DNA of 64,000 nt from Mycolicibacterium peregrinum (GCF_001665625.1 NZ_LZSY01000116.1:62001-126000); one strand, 5' to 3'. Positions 7,274-16,039 are shown, counted from the stretch's first letter. Numbers and translations: made by a program. The notes: a model not told the origin generated them from the sequence alone.

Positions 7274-8089
7274 ATGGCCAATCCGTTCGTCAAGGCATGG
7301 AAGTACCTGATGGCGCTGTTCAGCTCCAAGGTCGACGAATATGCCGACCCGAAGGTGCAGATCCAGCAGGCCATCGAGGACGCGCAGCGGCAACACCAGG
7401 CCCTGACCCAGCAGGCCGCCCAGGTCATCGGCAACCAGCGCCAGCTCGAGATGCGACTCAGCCGGCAGCTCGCCGACATCGAGAAGCTGCAGGTCAACGT
7501 CCGCCAGGCGCTGACGCTGGCCGATCAGGCCACCGCTGCCGGCGACGCGGCCAAGGCCACCGAGTACAACAACGCCGCCGAGGCGTTCGCCGCCCAGCTC
7601 GTCACCGGAGAGCAGAGCGTCGAGGACCTCAAGGGTCTGCACGATCAGGCCCTGCAGGCCGCCGCGCAGGCCAAGAAGGCCGTCGAGCAGAACGCGATGA
7701 TGCTGCAGCAGAAGATCGCCGAGCGCACCAAGCTGCTGTCCCAGCTCGAGCAGGCAAAGATGCAGGAGCAGGTCAGTGCCTCGCTCCGCTCCATGAGCGA
7801 GGTCGCCGCACCGGGCAACACCCCGAGCCTCGACGAGGTTCGCGACAAGATCGAGCGCCGCTACGCCAACGCCATCGGCCAGGCCGAGCTGGCGCAGAAC
7901 TCGGTGCAGGGCCGCATGATGGAGGTGCAGCAGGCCAGCGTCCAAATGGCCGGCCATTCCCGGCTCGAGCAGATCCGGGCGTCGATGCGCGGCGACGCAC
8001 TGCCCAGCGGCGGAGCCACCCCGTCCACCCCGGCCACTCCGACAGCCAACCAAACCCCTGCCACCCCCGAAAACCCGCTCGGCCAATAG
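7274..8089 (+). CDS. pspA: Phage shock protein A / 35-kDa antigen (PspA/IM30 family)
   Basis: A 271-residue, almost entirely alpha-helical, coiled-coil protein typical of PspA/Vipp1 (ESCRT-III-like): an amphipathic N-terminal helix MANPFVKAWKYLMALF followed by long Gln/Ala/Glu-rich heptads to about residue 235, then a Pro/Thr-rich tail not found in enterobacterial PspA. It binds the membrane and restrains ClgR when unstressed. The ATG at 7274 gives the length of the M. tuberculosis 35-kDa antigen Rv2744c (270 residues). It lies 20 bp before pspM. Confidence 0.95.
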   Translation: MANPFVKAWKYLMALFSSKVDEYADPKVQIQQAIEDAQRQHQALTQQAAQVIGNQRQLEMRLSRQLADIEKLQVNVRQALTLADQATAAGDAAKATEYNNAAEAFAAQLVTGEQSVEDLKGLHDQALQAAAQAKKAVEQNAMMLQQKIAERTKLLSQLEQAKMQEQVSASLRSMSEVAAPGNTPSLDEVRDKIERRYANAIGQAELAQNSVQGRMMEVQQASVQMAGHSRLEQIRASMRGDALPSGGATPSTPATPTANQTPATPENPLGQ

Positions 8090-8109
8090 TGATTCGAGTG
8101 TTGTAGATC

Positions 8110-8928
8110 ATGGCTACCAAGACCGGTCGACCCGACGCCTGGAGATCGTTGGCGCAGCGGCTCATCGACACCGCCGCCGATCTGTCCGGTGCGCTCAGCG
8201 AAAAGCTCAGCGCCGCCGCCGATCCGCGCGCGAAGCTGTTGCGCAAGCGACGCTGGGCACTGCGCTTCGGGGTGTTCTTCACCTTGTCCAGCGTGTTCTG
8301 GGTGTTGGTGACGGCGCTGCTGGCGTCGTGGAGCACACCGGTCTGGGGCCTGATCATCAGCGGAGTGATCGCCGCCGGTGCGGCCTTCCCGGCGACGCTG
8401 TTCTGGCTGCGGTACCGGTGGCTGCGCGCGGAACCGCTTCCGGCGCAGCGGCCGGTCTCCGGACGACGGTTGCCCCCGTGGGGTTCGGCGGCCCGTCAAC
8501 CCATGGCGGCGCTGGTGGCCTCCGAGCGCGGCATGTTCTCGCTACTCGGTGTTCTTGAGCGCGGTCGGATGCTTCCGGCCGACGAGTTGCGGGAACTGAC
8601 CGCGGTGGCCAACCACACCGCGCGGACCATGGCAGCTACCGCCACCGAGGTGGTGTCGATGGAGCGGGCCATCAGCAACGCCCCGCAGTCGCGCCAGCAT
8701 CTGGTGCCCACCATCAACGCGTTCACCGCGCAGCTCGGCCAAGGCGTGCGGCAGTACAACGAGATGGTCACTGCCGCAGCGCAACTCGTATCGACGGTGA
8801 ACGGTGGCCAGAGTGCGGCGTCGCCGTTGTCGCAGCAGCGCTACCGCAACGAGCTGACCGGCGCCACCGATCGGTTGGTGGGTTGGGCGCAGGCGTTCGA
8901 CGAACTCGGCCAGCTACGCCGCGCCTGA
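8110..8928 (+). CDS. pspM: Phage shock envelope-stress membrane protein PspM
   Basis: A 272-residue integral membrane protein, homologue of Rv2743c. After a basic N-terminal segment two adjacent transmembrane helices span about residues 55-105 (GVFFTLSSVFWVLVTALLA and LIISGVIAAGAAFPATLFW). A soluble, Ala-rich helical C-terminal domain follows, including the VSTVNGG segment. In M. tuberculosis PspM docks PspA to the membrane and joins the ClgR feedback loop. It is directly downstream of pspA in one operon and is the last gene before an opposing gene; no equivalent of the third member (Rv2742c) is seen here. Confidence 0.9.
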   Translation: MATKTGRPDAWRSLAQRLIDTAADLSGALSEKLSAAADPRAKLLRKRRWALRFGVFFTLSSVFWVLVTALLASWSTPVWGLIISGVIAAGAAFPATLFWLRYRWLRAEPLPAQRPVSGRRLPPWGSAARQPMAALVASERGMFSLLGVLERGRMLPADELRELTAVANHTARTMAATATEVVSMERAISNAPQSRQHLVPTINAFTAQLGQGVRQYNEMVTAAAQLVSTVNGGQSAASPLSQQRYRNELTGATDRLVGWAQAFDELGQLRRA

Positions 8929-8935
8929 ATCGCCG

Positions 8936-9370
8936 CTACAGCGAGGTGCGCAGCGAGGGCACGACCACGCCGGCCAAGCCGCGCAGGGTGGCCTTGAACA
9001 TGTCAAGGAAGTCGAAGTAATCACGCCACAGCGTGATTCGGCCTTCGTGCACCTCGAACACCCCGCACACCCAGAACTGCAGGCGCAGCGGCCCGAAAAC
9101 CAGGGCGTCGGTGCGCTCGGTCAGCACCGCGGCGCCGTCGGCGGCGATCCGGTGGATCTTCACCTCGAAGCCGGCCTTGCCCTGCATCGAGCGGAACAGC
9201 TTCATCGCACGTTGGCGCCCGTAGATGGTCGGGAGCCCGACGTTCTGGTAGACGAGGTTCTGTGCCAGTGCGTTCTCGGCGGTGTCGAAGTCCTGCTCCT
9301 GCAGCGCGTTGAGGAACGTTTCGACCGTGCCGGTCTGGGTCGCCGCTGCGGTGGTGGATTGGTCAGACAT
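8936..9370 (-). CDS. ephG: Limonene-1,2-epoxide hydrolase family protein EphG
   Basis: A 144-residue single-domain cone-shaped fold enzyme of the limonene-epoxide hydrolase family (Rv2740/EphG in M. tuberculosis, reported to act on cholesterol epoxide). The hydrolytic triad residues are recognisable: an Asp in ALTERTDALVFG, the Arg of the same stretch, and the Asp of TLWRDYFD. It is convergent with pspM, ending 7 bp after the pspM stop, and is divergent from the glycosyltransferase gene by about 40 bp. Its natural substrate here is unknown. Confidence 0.88.
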   Translation of the reverse strand: MSDQSTTAAATQTGTVETFLNALQEQDFDTAENALAQNLVYQNVGLPTIYGRQRAMKLFRSMQGKAGFEVKIHRIAADGAAVLTERTDALVFGPLRLQFWVCGVFEVHEGRITLWRDYFDFLDMFKATLRGLAGVVVPSLRTSL

Positions 9371-9411
9371 GCCCGAAGCCTAGTGGGGGATGCCTGTGGC
9401 AAGGTAGGCCG

Positions 9412-10584
9412 GTGCGCGTAGCGGTGGTCGCCGGGCCCGATCCCGGACATGCCTTCCCGGCCCTTGCGTTGTGCCTGAAGTTCCTCGCCGCGGGGGATAC
9501 CCCGACGCTGCTGACCGGGGTGGAGTGGCTCGATACCGCGCGGGCTGCCGGCGTCGACGCACGAGAACTCGTCGGTCTCGATGCGACCGATGGGGACGAC
9601 GACGCCGACGCTGGGGCCAAGATCCATCAGCGCGCCGGGCGGATGGCGCAACTCAACGTGCCCGTGCTGGAGGAGCTGCAACCGGATCTCGTGGTTTCCG
9701 ACGTGATCACCGCCTGCGGCGGGCTGGCTGCCGAGCTGCTCGGGTTGCCGTGGGTGGAGCTCAACCCACATCCGCTGTACCTGCCGTCGAAGGGCTTGCC
9801 ACCGCTCGGCAGCGGGCTGGCCCCGGGCGTCGGCATCCGGGGACGCCTGCGCGACACGGTCATGCGAGCCCTGACCGCGCGATCCGTGCGGGCGGGACTG
9901 GCCGAGCGGGCCGGAGTACGCGCCGCGATCGGCCTGCCTGCGGACGACCCCGGCCCGTTGCGTCGCTTGATCGCCACCCTGCCGGCACTGGAGGTGCCGC
10001 GCCCGGACTGGCCGGCCGAGGCCGTGGTGGTCGGTCCACTGCACTTCGAACCGACCGAGGCGGTGCTGACCGTGCCGCCGGGCTCGGGTCCGGTGGTGAT
10101 GGTGGCGCCCTCTACCGCGACCACCGGGACGCAGGGGATGGCCGAACTGGTGCTGGAGTCGCTGCGCCCGGGGCAGACACTGCCCGAGGGGGCCCGCGTG
10201 GTGGTGTCGCGGCTCGGCGGGGCCGCCGTGGAGGTGCCGCCGTGGGCGGCGGTGGGGCTCGGCCGTCAGGACGAGCTGCTGTCGCACGCCGATCTGGTGA
10301 TCTGCGGTGGCGGGCACGGCCTGGTGTCCAAGGCGCTGCTGGCAGGTGTGCCGATGGTGGTGGTGCCGGGGGGCGGTGATCAGTGGGAGATCGCCAATCG
10401 CGTTGTGCGTCAAGGCAGTGCGCAGCTGGTGCGGCCCCTTTCCGGGGAGGCGCTCACCGCGGCGGTCGACACCGTGCTCGGGGCATCGTCCTACCGTGCG
10501 GCCGCTGTGCGCGCCGGCGCCTCGATCGCCGAGGTGGCAGATCCGGTACGGGTGTGCCATGACGCGCTGGCAGGCACTGGGTAG
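9412..10584 (+). CDS. Glycosyltransferase, UGT/MGT-like (GT-B fold)
   Basis: A 390-residue protein with two Rossmann-like halves, homologous to Rv2739c. The N-terminal half begins MRVAVVAGPDPGHAFPA, the His-containing loop typical of UDP-glycosyltransferases; the C-terminal half has the nucleotide-sugar-binding region with VICGGGHGLVSKALLAGVPMVVVPGGGDQWEIANRV, split here by a conserved His and the closing D/Q pair. The GTG start at 9412 begins the only full-length frame. It is 10 bp upstream of a DUF3046 gene. Acceptor and sugar are not known. Confidence 0.82.
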   Translation: MRVAVVAGPDPGHAFPALALCLKFLAAGDTPTLLTGVEWLDTARAAGVDARELVGLDATDGDDDADAGAKIHQRAGRMAQLNVPVLEELQPDLVVSDVITACGGLAAELLGLPWVELNPHPLYLPSKGLPPLGSGLAPGVGIRGRLRDTVMRALTARSVRAGLAERAGVRAAIGLPADDPGPLRRLIATLPALEVPRPDWPAEAVVVGPLHFEPTEAVLTVPPGSGPVVMVAPSTATTGTQGMAELVLESLRPGQTLPEGARVVVSRLGGAAVEVPPWAAVGLGRQDELLSHADLVICGGGHGLVSKALLAGVPMVVVPGGGDQWEIANRVVRQGSAQLVRPLSGEALTAAVDTVLGASSYRAAAVRAGASIAEVADPVRVCHDALAGTG

Positions 10585-10593
10585 GTTGGGCCC

Positions 10594-10788
10594 GTGCGGT
10601 TGACGGAATTCCATGAGCTCGTGGACGGCCAGTTCGGCGCGATGCGGGGTCGTTCGCTGCTCGTCGACCATGTGCTGGCGGCCCTCGACGGCCGCACTGC
10701 CGCGCAGGCCATCGAGGACGGGGTGGAACCGCGCAGCGTGTGGCGCGCGTTGTGTGCGGACTTCGACGTCCCGCGCGAGCAGTGGTGA
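10594..10788 (+). CDS. DUF3046 protein (Rv2738c-like)
   Basis: A 64-residue conserved actinobacterial protein, start GTG. It has the whole DUF3046 pattern: MRLTEFHELVDGQFG, the strongly conserved DHVL, and the ending VWRALCADFDVPREQW. It is found upstream of recA in most mycobacteria. Function is unknown. It is 10 bp after the glycosyltransferase and probably co-transcribed with it. Confidence 0.88.
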   Translation: MRLTEFHELVDGQFGAMRGRSLLVDHVLAALDGRTAAQAIEDGVEPRSVWRALCADFDVPREQW

Positions 10789-10848
10789 ACAGCCACCGGT
10801 GAGCCGACGGGTCTTTTCCCGGCCGCCGATTCGGCGTATACCGGAGTC

Positions 10849-11052
10849 ATGGGCCTTGGTGACCACCCGATGCGGACACCTCTTTACGGTGTTCTGCTGG
10901 TGATCGCAGCGGTACTGCTGTGTTGGTTGGTCGCGTCGACGCTGGCCGGATGGCCGGCGGCCCTCGGATACTTCCTGGCCATCGCTGTCGGCGCGGTCGG
11001 GTTCGTCATGACGCTGCGGGATCTCGACAATTTTCCGAACTGGCGTCGCTGA
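10849..11052 (+). CDS. Small two-helix membrane protein
   Basis: A 67-residue protein with two hydrophobic helices, LYGVLLVIAAVLLCWLVAS and AALGYFLAIAVGAVGFVM, joined by a short turn, and a hydrophilic NFPNWRR tail. The alternative start at 10870 (MRTPLYGV) would suit a shorter N-terminus. Nothing identifies a function. It ends 30 bp before the LexA site of recA. Confidence 0.6.
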   Translation: MGLGDHPMRTPLYGVLLVIAAVLLCWLVASTLAGWPAALGYFLAIAVGAVGFVMTLRDLDNFPNWRR

Positions 11053-11082
11053 CGGAGATCATCTCCGGCGTGTCTCCTTGAA

Positions 11083-11098
11083 TCGAACAGATGTTCGT
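11083..11098 (+). promoter_or_regulatory. LexA box (SOS box) of recA
   Basis: TCGAACAGATGTTCGT fits the mycobacterial SOS box TCGAAC-N4-GTTCGA in 11 of its 12 fixed bases. It lies 108 bp before the recA start codon. Confidence 0.92.
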
Positions 11099-11128
11099 CT
11101 AGTCTGGGTGCAGTCCGACTGAGCCGAC

Positions 11129-11151
11129 TTGTCGGTGGCCTGTTCTAACGT
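11129..11151 (+). promoter_or_regulatory. RecA-NDp (PafBC-dependent) promoter of recA
   Basis: TTGTCGGTG, eight bases, then TAACGT: this fits the published RecA-NDp motif TTGTCRGTG-N8-TANNNT, the LexA-independent damage promoter activated by PafBC. It lies 55 bp before the start codon, downstream of the SOS box, as in other mycobacterial recA genes. Confidence 0.88.
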
Positions 11152-11205
11152 CACCGCCAACCGATCGGAACACCGGTCAACACGACTACTCGGAGAGGCA
11201 CCATC

Positions 11206-12261
11206 ATGGCGCAACAGGCCCCTGATCGCGAAAAAGCGCTCGAACTGGCGATGGCCCAGATCGACAAGAACTTCGGTAAAGGCTCGGTGATGCGCCTCGG
11301 CGAGGAGGTGCGCCAGCCCATCTCGGTGATCCCCACCGGTTCGATTTCCCTGGACGTCGCGCTCGGTATCGGTGGCCTGCCTCGCGGCCGCGTGGTCGAG
11401 ATCTACGGCCCGGAATCCTCGGGTAAGACCACTGTGGCGTTGCACGCGGTGGCCAACGCCCAGGCTGCCGGCGGTATCGCGGCGTTCATCGACGCTGAGC
11501 ACGCCTTGGATCCCGAGTACGCCAAGAAGCTCGGTGTGGACACCGATTCGCTGCTGGTCAGCCAGCCCGACACGGGTGAGCAGGCACTGGAGATCGCCGA
11601 CATGCTGGTGCGCTCGGGCGCGCTGGACATCTTGGTGATCGACTCGGTGGCCGCGCTGGTGCCCCGCGCCGAGATCGAGGGTGAGATGGGTGACAGCCAC
11701 GTCGGTCTGCAGGCCCGCCTGATGAGCCAGGCGCTGCGCAAGATGACCGGTGCGCTGAACAACTCGGGCACCACCGCGATCTTCATCAACCAGCTCCGCG
11801 AGAAGATCGGCGTGATGTTCGGCTCGCCCGAAACCACCACGGGCGGTAAGGCTCTGAAGTTCTACGCCTCGGTCCGTCTCGACGTCCGGCGTATCGAGAC
11901 GCTCAAGGACGGCACCGACGCGGTCGGTAACCGGACCCGCGTCAAGGTCGTCAAGAACAAGGTCTCGCCGCCGTTCAAGCAGGCCGAGTTCGACATCCTG
12001 TACGGCCACGGCATCAGCCGCGAGGGCTCGCTCATCGACATGGGTGTCGAGCACGGCTTCATCCGCAAGTCCGGCTCCTGGTTCACCTATGAGGGTGAGC
12101 AGTTGGGGCAGGGCAAGGAGAATGCCCGCAAGTTCATGTTGGAGAACGTCGACGTCGCCAACGAGATCGAGAAGAAGATCAAGGAAAAGCTCGGTATCGG
12201 CGCTGTCGTGACCGCCGAGGCAAAGGCTGATGACGTCCTTCCCGCCCCGGTTGACTTCTGA
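11206..12261 (+). CDS. recA: Recombinase RecA (no intein)
   Basis: A 351-residue recombinase that pairs homologous DNA and stimulates LexA self-cleavage. Walker A GPESSGKT is at residues 68-75 and the L1/L2 DNA-binding loops (MGDSHVGLQARLMSQ; NQLREKIGVMFGSPETTTGG) are intact. The M. tuberculosis protein is interrupted by a 440-residue intein, inserted near the VKNK-SPPFKQ region; here that stretch is continuous. The ATG at 11206 is preceded by GGAGAGG. The 3' end overlaps recX by 32 nt. Confidence 0.99.
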   Translation: MAQQAPDREKALELAMAQIDKNFGKGSVMRLGEEVRQPISVIPTGSISLDVALGIGGLPRGRVVEIYGPESSGKTTVALHAVANAQAAGGIAAFIDAEHALDPEYAKKLGVDTDSLLVSQPDTGEQALEIADMLVRSGALDILVIDSVAALVPRAEIEGEMGDSHVGLQARLMSQALRKMTGALNNSGTTAIFINQLREKIGVMFGSPETTTGGKALKFYASVRLDVRRIETLKDGTDAVGNRTRVKVVKNKVSPPFKQAEFDILYGHGISREGSLIDMGVEHGFIRKSGSWFTYEGEQLGQGKENARKFMLENVDVANEIEKKIKEKLGIGAVVTAEAKADDVLPAPVDF

Positions 12262-12793
12262 GTCGTCGGGTACGCCCGACGGGGAGCAGACGCAGGATCC
12301 TCGCAAACGTGAGGAGCAGGCAAAGAATGTCTGTCTGCGTCTGCTCACTGTGCGGGCCCGCACCCGCTCCGAACTGATCGAACAGCTCACCAAACGGGGT
12401 TACGAGGAAGACCTCAGCACCAAGGTGCTGAACAGGTTGACCGAGGTCGGGCTGATCGATGACGAGGACTTCGCCGAACAGTGGGTGCGGTCCCGGCACG
12501 CCAATTCAGGAAAAGGCAAGCGCGCCTTGGCTGTTGAGCTTCGCAAGAAGGGCGTGGACAAAGAGGTCATCGACGCCGCGCTGGCAGACCTGGATCCGGC
12601 TGCCGAGCGACAACGGGCCGAGCAGCTGGTTCGGGACAAGTTGCGTCGCGAGCGGCTCGATGACGACGACGGCGACGTGAAGGTGACGCGTCGGCTCGTC
12701 GGCATGTTGGCCCGTCGCGGCTACAACCAGTCGATGGCCTTCGACGTTGTCAGCGTCGAACTGGCCGGCGAACGGGAACGGCGCCGGGTGTAG
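12230..12793 (+). CDS. recX: Regulatory protein RecX
   Basis: A 187-residue helical protein that caps RecA filaments and inhibits RecA. It has the three tandem three-helix repeats of RecX: RTRSELIEQLTKRGYEEDL, the middle VDKEVIDAALADL, and MLARRGYNQSMAFDVV. The start overlaps the recA 3' end in another frame, so the two are coupled translationally and share the damage promoters. Confidence 0.95.
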   Translation: MTSFPPRLTSESSGTPDGEQTQDPRKREEQAKNVCLRLLTVRARTRSELIEQLTKRGYEEDLSTKVLNRLTEVGLIDDEDFAEQWVRSRHANSGKGKRALAVELRKKGVDKEVIDAALADLDPAAERQRAEQLVRDKLRRERLDDDDGDVKVTRRLVGMLARRGYNQSMAFDVVSVELAGERERRRV

Positions 12794-12820
12794 CGGCCGC
12801 ATTGTGTCGCTATACGCGGG

Positions 12821-13717
12821 TCAGTCCCGTTGAGTGTGCAGTACCTGCGCTCCCGGTGCGCCTTCCTGTTCGACGGCCTCTGGTTCCAGCGGCGCGGGCC
12901 CACGGCTGGAACGACGCATTCGCCGTTCTAGCCAGGTGGCGAATGAGGACAGTGCGAAGTTGATCGTGATCAACAGCAGTGCCACGACCATGAGCGCGGG
13001 TAGATAGTTGCGGTAGGTCGAACCGAGGTTGGTGGTCTGGCGCACCACCTCCAGGAAGGTGATCTGGTAGCCGATCGCCGTGTCCTTGAGGATCACCACC
13101 ATCTGGGAGATCAGAACCGGCAGCATCGAGGTGATGGCCTGCGGTAGCTGGATGAGCCGCATCGTCGAACCCCAGCGCAGACCGAGTGACGCCGCAGCCT
13201 CGACCTGACCCCGTGGCAGAGAGTTGACTCCCGCCCGGATGATCTCGGCGATCACCGCGCCGTTGTAGAGGGTCAGGCCGGTGACCACGCCGGCCAGCGC
13301 CTGATACTTCGACGGCATGCTGTCGAGGAGCCCATACGCCGCGAAGCTGAAGATCATCATGATCAGCACCGGTACGGCGCGGAAGAACTCGACGAACACC
13401 GCACAGGGCCAACGGATGAACGCCACCGGCGTCATCCGCCCGACACCGAGCAAGAGGCCCAGTGCGAGTGCCAGCACGATCGACAGGGCGGCCGCGGTCA
13501 GCGTGCCCTGGAGGCCGGGCAGCAAGTAGGTCCGCCACAGATCGGCCGTCAGGAACGGTTGCCACTTGTCCCAGTCGAGTTGACCCTTCTCGTTGAAGCG
13601 CCACAGCACGACGCCGATGATGACGGCGGTCACCGCAATGGCCAGGATCGCCACGATGATGTTCCGCACCCGGACCCGGGGGCCGGGAACATCGAAGAGA
13701 ACCGAAGCGCTGGACAT
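12821..13717 (-). CDS. gluD: Amino-acid ABC transporter permease (GluD-like)
   Basis: A 298-residue permease of the HisMQ/GluCD family. It has a first membrane helix near residue 25, then four or five helices, and the EAA loop IIRAGVNSLPRGQVEAAASLGL with the conserved Gly. The C-terminus is a long charged tail (RRMRRSSRGP onward). It pairs with GluC, stops 1 bp before it, and belongs to the four-gene gluABCD operon. By resemblance to GluABCD of corynebacteria the substrate should be glutamate or a related acidic amino acid; this is an inference. Confidence 0.85.
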   Translation of the reverse strand: MSSASVLFDVPGPRVRVRNIIVAILAIAVTAVIIGVVLWRFNEKGQLDWDKWQPFLTADLWRTYLLPGLQGTLTAAALSIVLALALGLLLGVGRMTPVAFIRWPCAVFVEFFRAVPVLIMMIFSFAAYGLLDSMPSKYQALAGVVTGLTLYNGAVIAEIIRAGVNSLPRGQVEAAASLGLRWGSTMRLIQLPQAITSMLPVLISQMVVILKDTAIGYQITFLEVVRQTTNLGSTYRNYLPALMVVALLLITINFALSSFATWLERRMRRSSRGPAPLEPEAVEQEGAPGAQVLHTQRD

Positions 13718-14398
13718 CTAGCGCTGCACCGCCAATCTCTTGCCGAGCCAACCGAACAGCAGACCCAACGGCAATGTCAGGATGACGAATCCGGCGGCGA
13801 AGATGATGCCGACCGTCAGCAGTGCGGCGGTGTTCTCCGTCATCGTCTTCATCAACCACGCCGCCTCGACGACGCCGATGGCCGAGGCGATGGTGGTGTT
13901 CTTGGTCAGGGCGATCAGCACTGAACCCAACGGCAGGATCACCGCGCGAAAAGCCTGTGGTAGCAGGATCAACCGCAGGTTCTGTCCGAACGACAGACCG
14001 AGCGAGCGGGCCGCCTCGGCCTGGCCGATCGGCACGGTGTTGACCCCGGCCCGCACCGTCTCACACACGAAAGATGCGGTGTAGATGGTCAACCCGAGTA
14101 CGGCCAGGCGGAAACTGCTGTCCACGATGAACGTCGGCGAGTCCGCCGCGGCCAGCGTGATCCGCAGCGTCTGCCCCACCCCGAGTGAGCAGAAGATGAT
14201 GATCAGCGTCAGGGGAGTGTTACGGACGATGTTCACATAGATGGCGCCGAGCCAGTTCAGCACCGGCACCGGTGCCAGTCGCATCGCCGCCAACAACGTG
14301 CCCAGGATCAATGCGCCGACGGCGGAGTACATCGTCAGCCGGATGGTGATCCAGAATGCCGCGAAGATCTGATCGCGGTACTCGGTGAATATCTCCAC
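13718..14398 (-). CDS. gluC: Amino-acid ABC transporter permease (GluC-like)
   Basis: A 226-residue permease: five predicted helices and an EAA loop, VRAGVNTVPIGQAEAARSLGL. It is shorter than GluD and has no C-terminal tail, which is the usual asymmetry of the GluC/GluD pair. It adjoins gluD with no gap and follows the binding-protein gene by about 20 bp. Substrate by family: glutamate-type amino acids. Confidence 0.86.
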   Translation of the reverse strand: MEIFTEYRDQIFAAFWITIRLTMYSAVGALILGTLLAAMRLAPVPVLNWLGAIYVNIVRNTPLTLIIIFCSLGVGQTLRITLAAADSPTFIVDSSFRLAVLGLTIYTASFVCETVRAGVNTVPIGQAEAARSLGLSFGQNLRLILLPQAFRAVILPLGSVLIALTKNTTIASAIGVVEAAWLMKTMTENTAALLTVGIIFAAGFVILTLPLGLLFGWLGKRLAVQR

Positions 14399-14419
14399 GG
14401 GGGAGTTGCTTCCTCCGGC

Positions 14420-15229
14420 TCAGCGGTCGACGGTCGGCGGTGTCGGCGCCTGGATACCGGCCGGCCCGAGGTTCTTGTCGAACGCTTCTTTCCACGCTCC
14501 GCTGTTGATCATCTTCTCGATCGCATCGTTGATCTTGCCGCGCAGTTCGGTGTCGTCCTTCTTGAGGCCGATGCCGTAGCGCTCCTCGGAGAATGGCTTA
14601 CCAACGATCTTGAATTCCCCTGGAGTCTGCGCGGCGTAGCCGGCCAGGATCACCTCATCGGTGGTCACGGCGTCGACTCCACGGTTCCTGAGGGCGTCGA
14701 TGCACAGGGTGTAGGTGTCGTACAGCTGCAGTTGAACGTCCGGATACTTCTCCTTGATCCGCTGAGCCGGTGTCGAACCGGATACCGAGCACACCTTCTG
14801 GTTGTTCGCCAGGGACTCCGCTCCGGTGATGGCGTTCTCGTCGGCGCGGACCAGCAGGCTCTGCCCGGTGACCAGGTAGGGCCCGGCGAACGCCACCTTC
14901 TCCTGACGCGCCGGGCTGATCGAGTAGGTCCCGACGATGTATTCGACCTGACCGTTCTGGATCAGCGTCTCGCGCTGCGGCGAGGGCGCTTCCTTCCACT
15001 CGATCTTGTCCTCGGGATAACCGAGTTCGTTGGCCACGTATTTGGCCACATCGACGTCGAACCCGGACATGGTGCCGTCAGGCTTCTTCTGGCCGAGGCC
15101 GGGTTGGTCGTACTTGGTGCCGATGACGATCTTGCTGGAGTCGCCACCACCGCCACATGCGGTCGCGGCGAAGGGGAGTGCGATCGCGAGCGCGAGGGTA
15201 CCGACCAACTTGAACGGCACGGAGGGCAT
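14420..15229 (-). CDS. gluB: Amino-acid ABC transporter substrate-binding lipoprotein (GluB-like)
   Basis: A 269-residue lipoprotein with a signal peptide and lipobox ending AATAC (Cys about residue 25) followed by a Gly-rich linker. The mature domain is the type II periplasmic binding fold: PDGTMSGFDVDVAKYVANEL, the ISPARQEKVAFAGPYL segment that includes the ligand-gripping Arg, and a VDAVTTDEVILAGYA second-lobe strand. It captures the amino acid for the GluC/GluD channel. It is between gluA and gluC. Confidence 0.88.
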   Translation of the reverse strand: MPSVPFKLVGTLALAIALPFAATACGGGGDSSKIVIGTKYDQPGLGQKKPDGTMSGFDVDVAKYVANELGYPEDKIEWKEAPSPQRETLIQNGQVEYIVGTYSISPARQEKVAFAGPYLVTGQSLLVRADENAITGAESLANNQKVCSVSGSTPAQRIKEKYPDVQLQLYDTYTLCIDALRNRGVDAVTTDEVILAGYAAQTPGEFKIVGKPFSEERYGIGLKKDDTELRGKINDAIEKMINSGAWKEAFDKNLGPAGIQAPTPPTVDR

Positions 15230-15253
15230 GTTCGGGTTCCTTTCGGCGGAGCG

Positions 15254-16039
15254 TCAGTGATGAAGGATCTTGCCGAGAAAATCTTTGGCGCGGTCGGATT
15301 TCGGGTTGTCGAAGAACTCGGCCGGTGGCGCGTCCTCGACGATGGCGCCATCGGCCATGAACACCACGCGATCGGATGCCCGGCGGGCGAAGCCCATCTC
15401 GTGGGTGACCACCACCATCGTCATGCCCTCGCCGGCCAGCGACGTCATCACGGCCAGGACCTCGTTGATCATCTCGGGGTCCAGGGCGCTGGTCGGCTCG
15501 TCGAAGAGCATCACCTTGGGTTTCATCGCCAACGATCGTGCGATGGCCACGCGTTGCTGCTGACCGCCGGACAGCTGGGCCGGGTATTTGTCGGCCTGGT
15601 TGGCCACTCCGACCCGGTCCAACAGGGCCATGGCGGCCTCCCTGGCCTGTGCCTTGGGCTTGCGTCGCACCTTCACCGGGGCGAGCATGACGTTCTCCAG
15701 GATCGTCTTGTGCGCGAACAGGTTGAAGGACTGGAACACCATGCCGACATCCGACCGCAGCTGAGCCAGTTTGCGACCCTCGGCGGGCAGCTCCTGACCA
15801 TCGACCGCGATGCTGCCCGAGTCGATGGTCTCCAGCCGATTGATGGTGCGGCACAACGTGGATTTACCCGAACCCGACGGTCCGAGGACCACGACGACCT
15901 CGCCGCGCCCCACATCGAGGTTGATGTCGTTGAGTACGTGCAAGGGTCCGAAGTGCTTGTTGACACCCTGAAGTGAGATCATCGGCACACCTGGTGGCGC
16001 CGCGTCGTCGACCTGCGGCTGCTCGCCGGGGCTACCCAT
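15254..16039 (-). CDS. gluA: Amino-acid ABC transporter ATP-binding protein (GluA-like)
   Basis: A 261-residue ATPase of the polar amino-acid uptake class: Walker A GPSGSGKST, Q-loop MVFQSFNLFAHKT, signature LSGGQQQR, Walker B VMLFDEPTSALDPE and switch histidine VVVTHEMGF are all intact. It is the first gene of gluABCD. The start at 16039 is the longest; an internal ATG at 15982 (MISLQGVNKHFG) matches where most homologues begin and may be the true start. The divergent miaB starts 92 bp away. The transporter sits between recX and miaB, as in M. smegmatis. Confidence 0.88.
   Translation of the reverse strand: MGSPGEQPQVDDAAPPGVPMISLQGVNKHFGPLHVLNDINLDVGRGEVVVVLGPSGSGKSTLCRTINRLETIDSGSIAVDGQELPAEGRKLAQLRSDVGMVFQSFNLFAHKTILENVMLAPVKVRRKPKAQAREAAMALLDRVGVANQADKYPAQLSGGQQQRVAIARSLAMKPKVMLFDEPTSALDPEMINEVLAVMTSLAGEGMTMVVVTHEMGFARRASDRVVFMADGAIVEDAPPAEFFDNPKSDRAKDFLGKILHH

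Noticed and set aside
9202..10866. 554-codon minus-strand frame over the glycosyltransferase gene
   Set aside because: Antisense shadow; low-complexity His/Gly/Arg content; no conserved motif; extends through two other real genes.
11059..12393. 444-codon minus-strand frame over recA
   Set aside because: Antisense shadow of recA; composition without domains.
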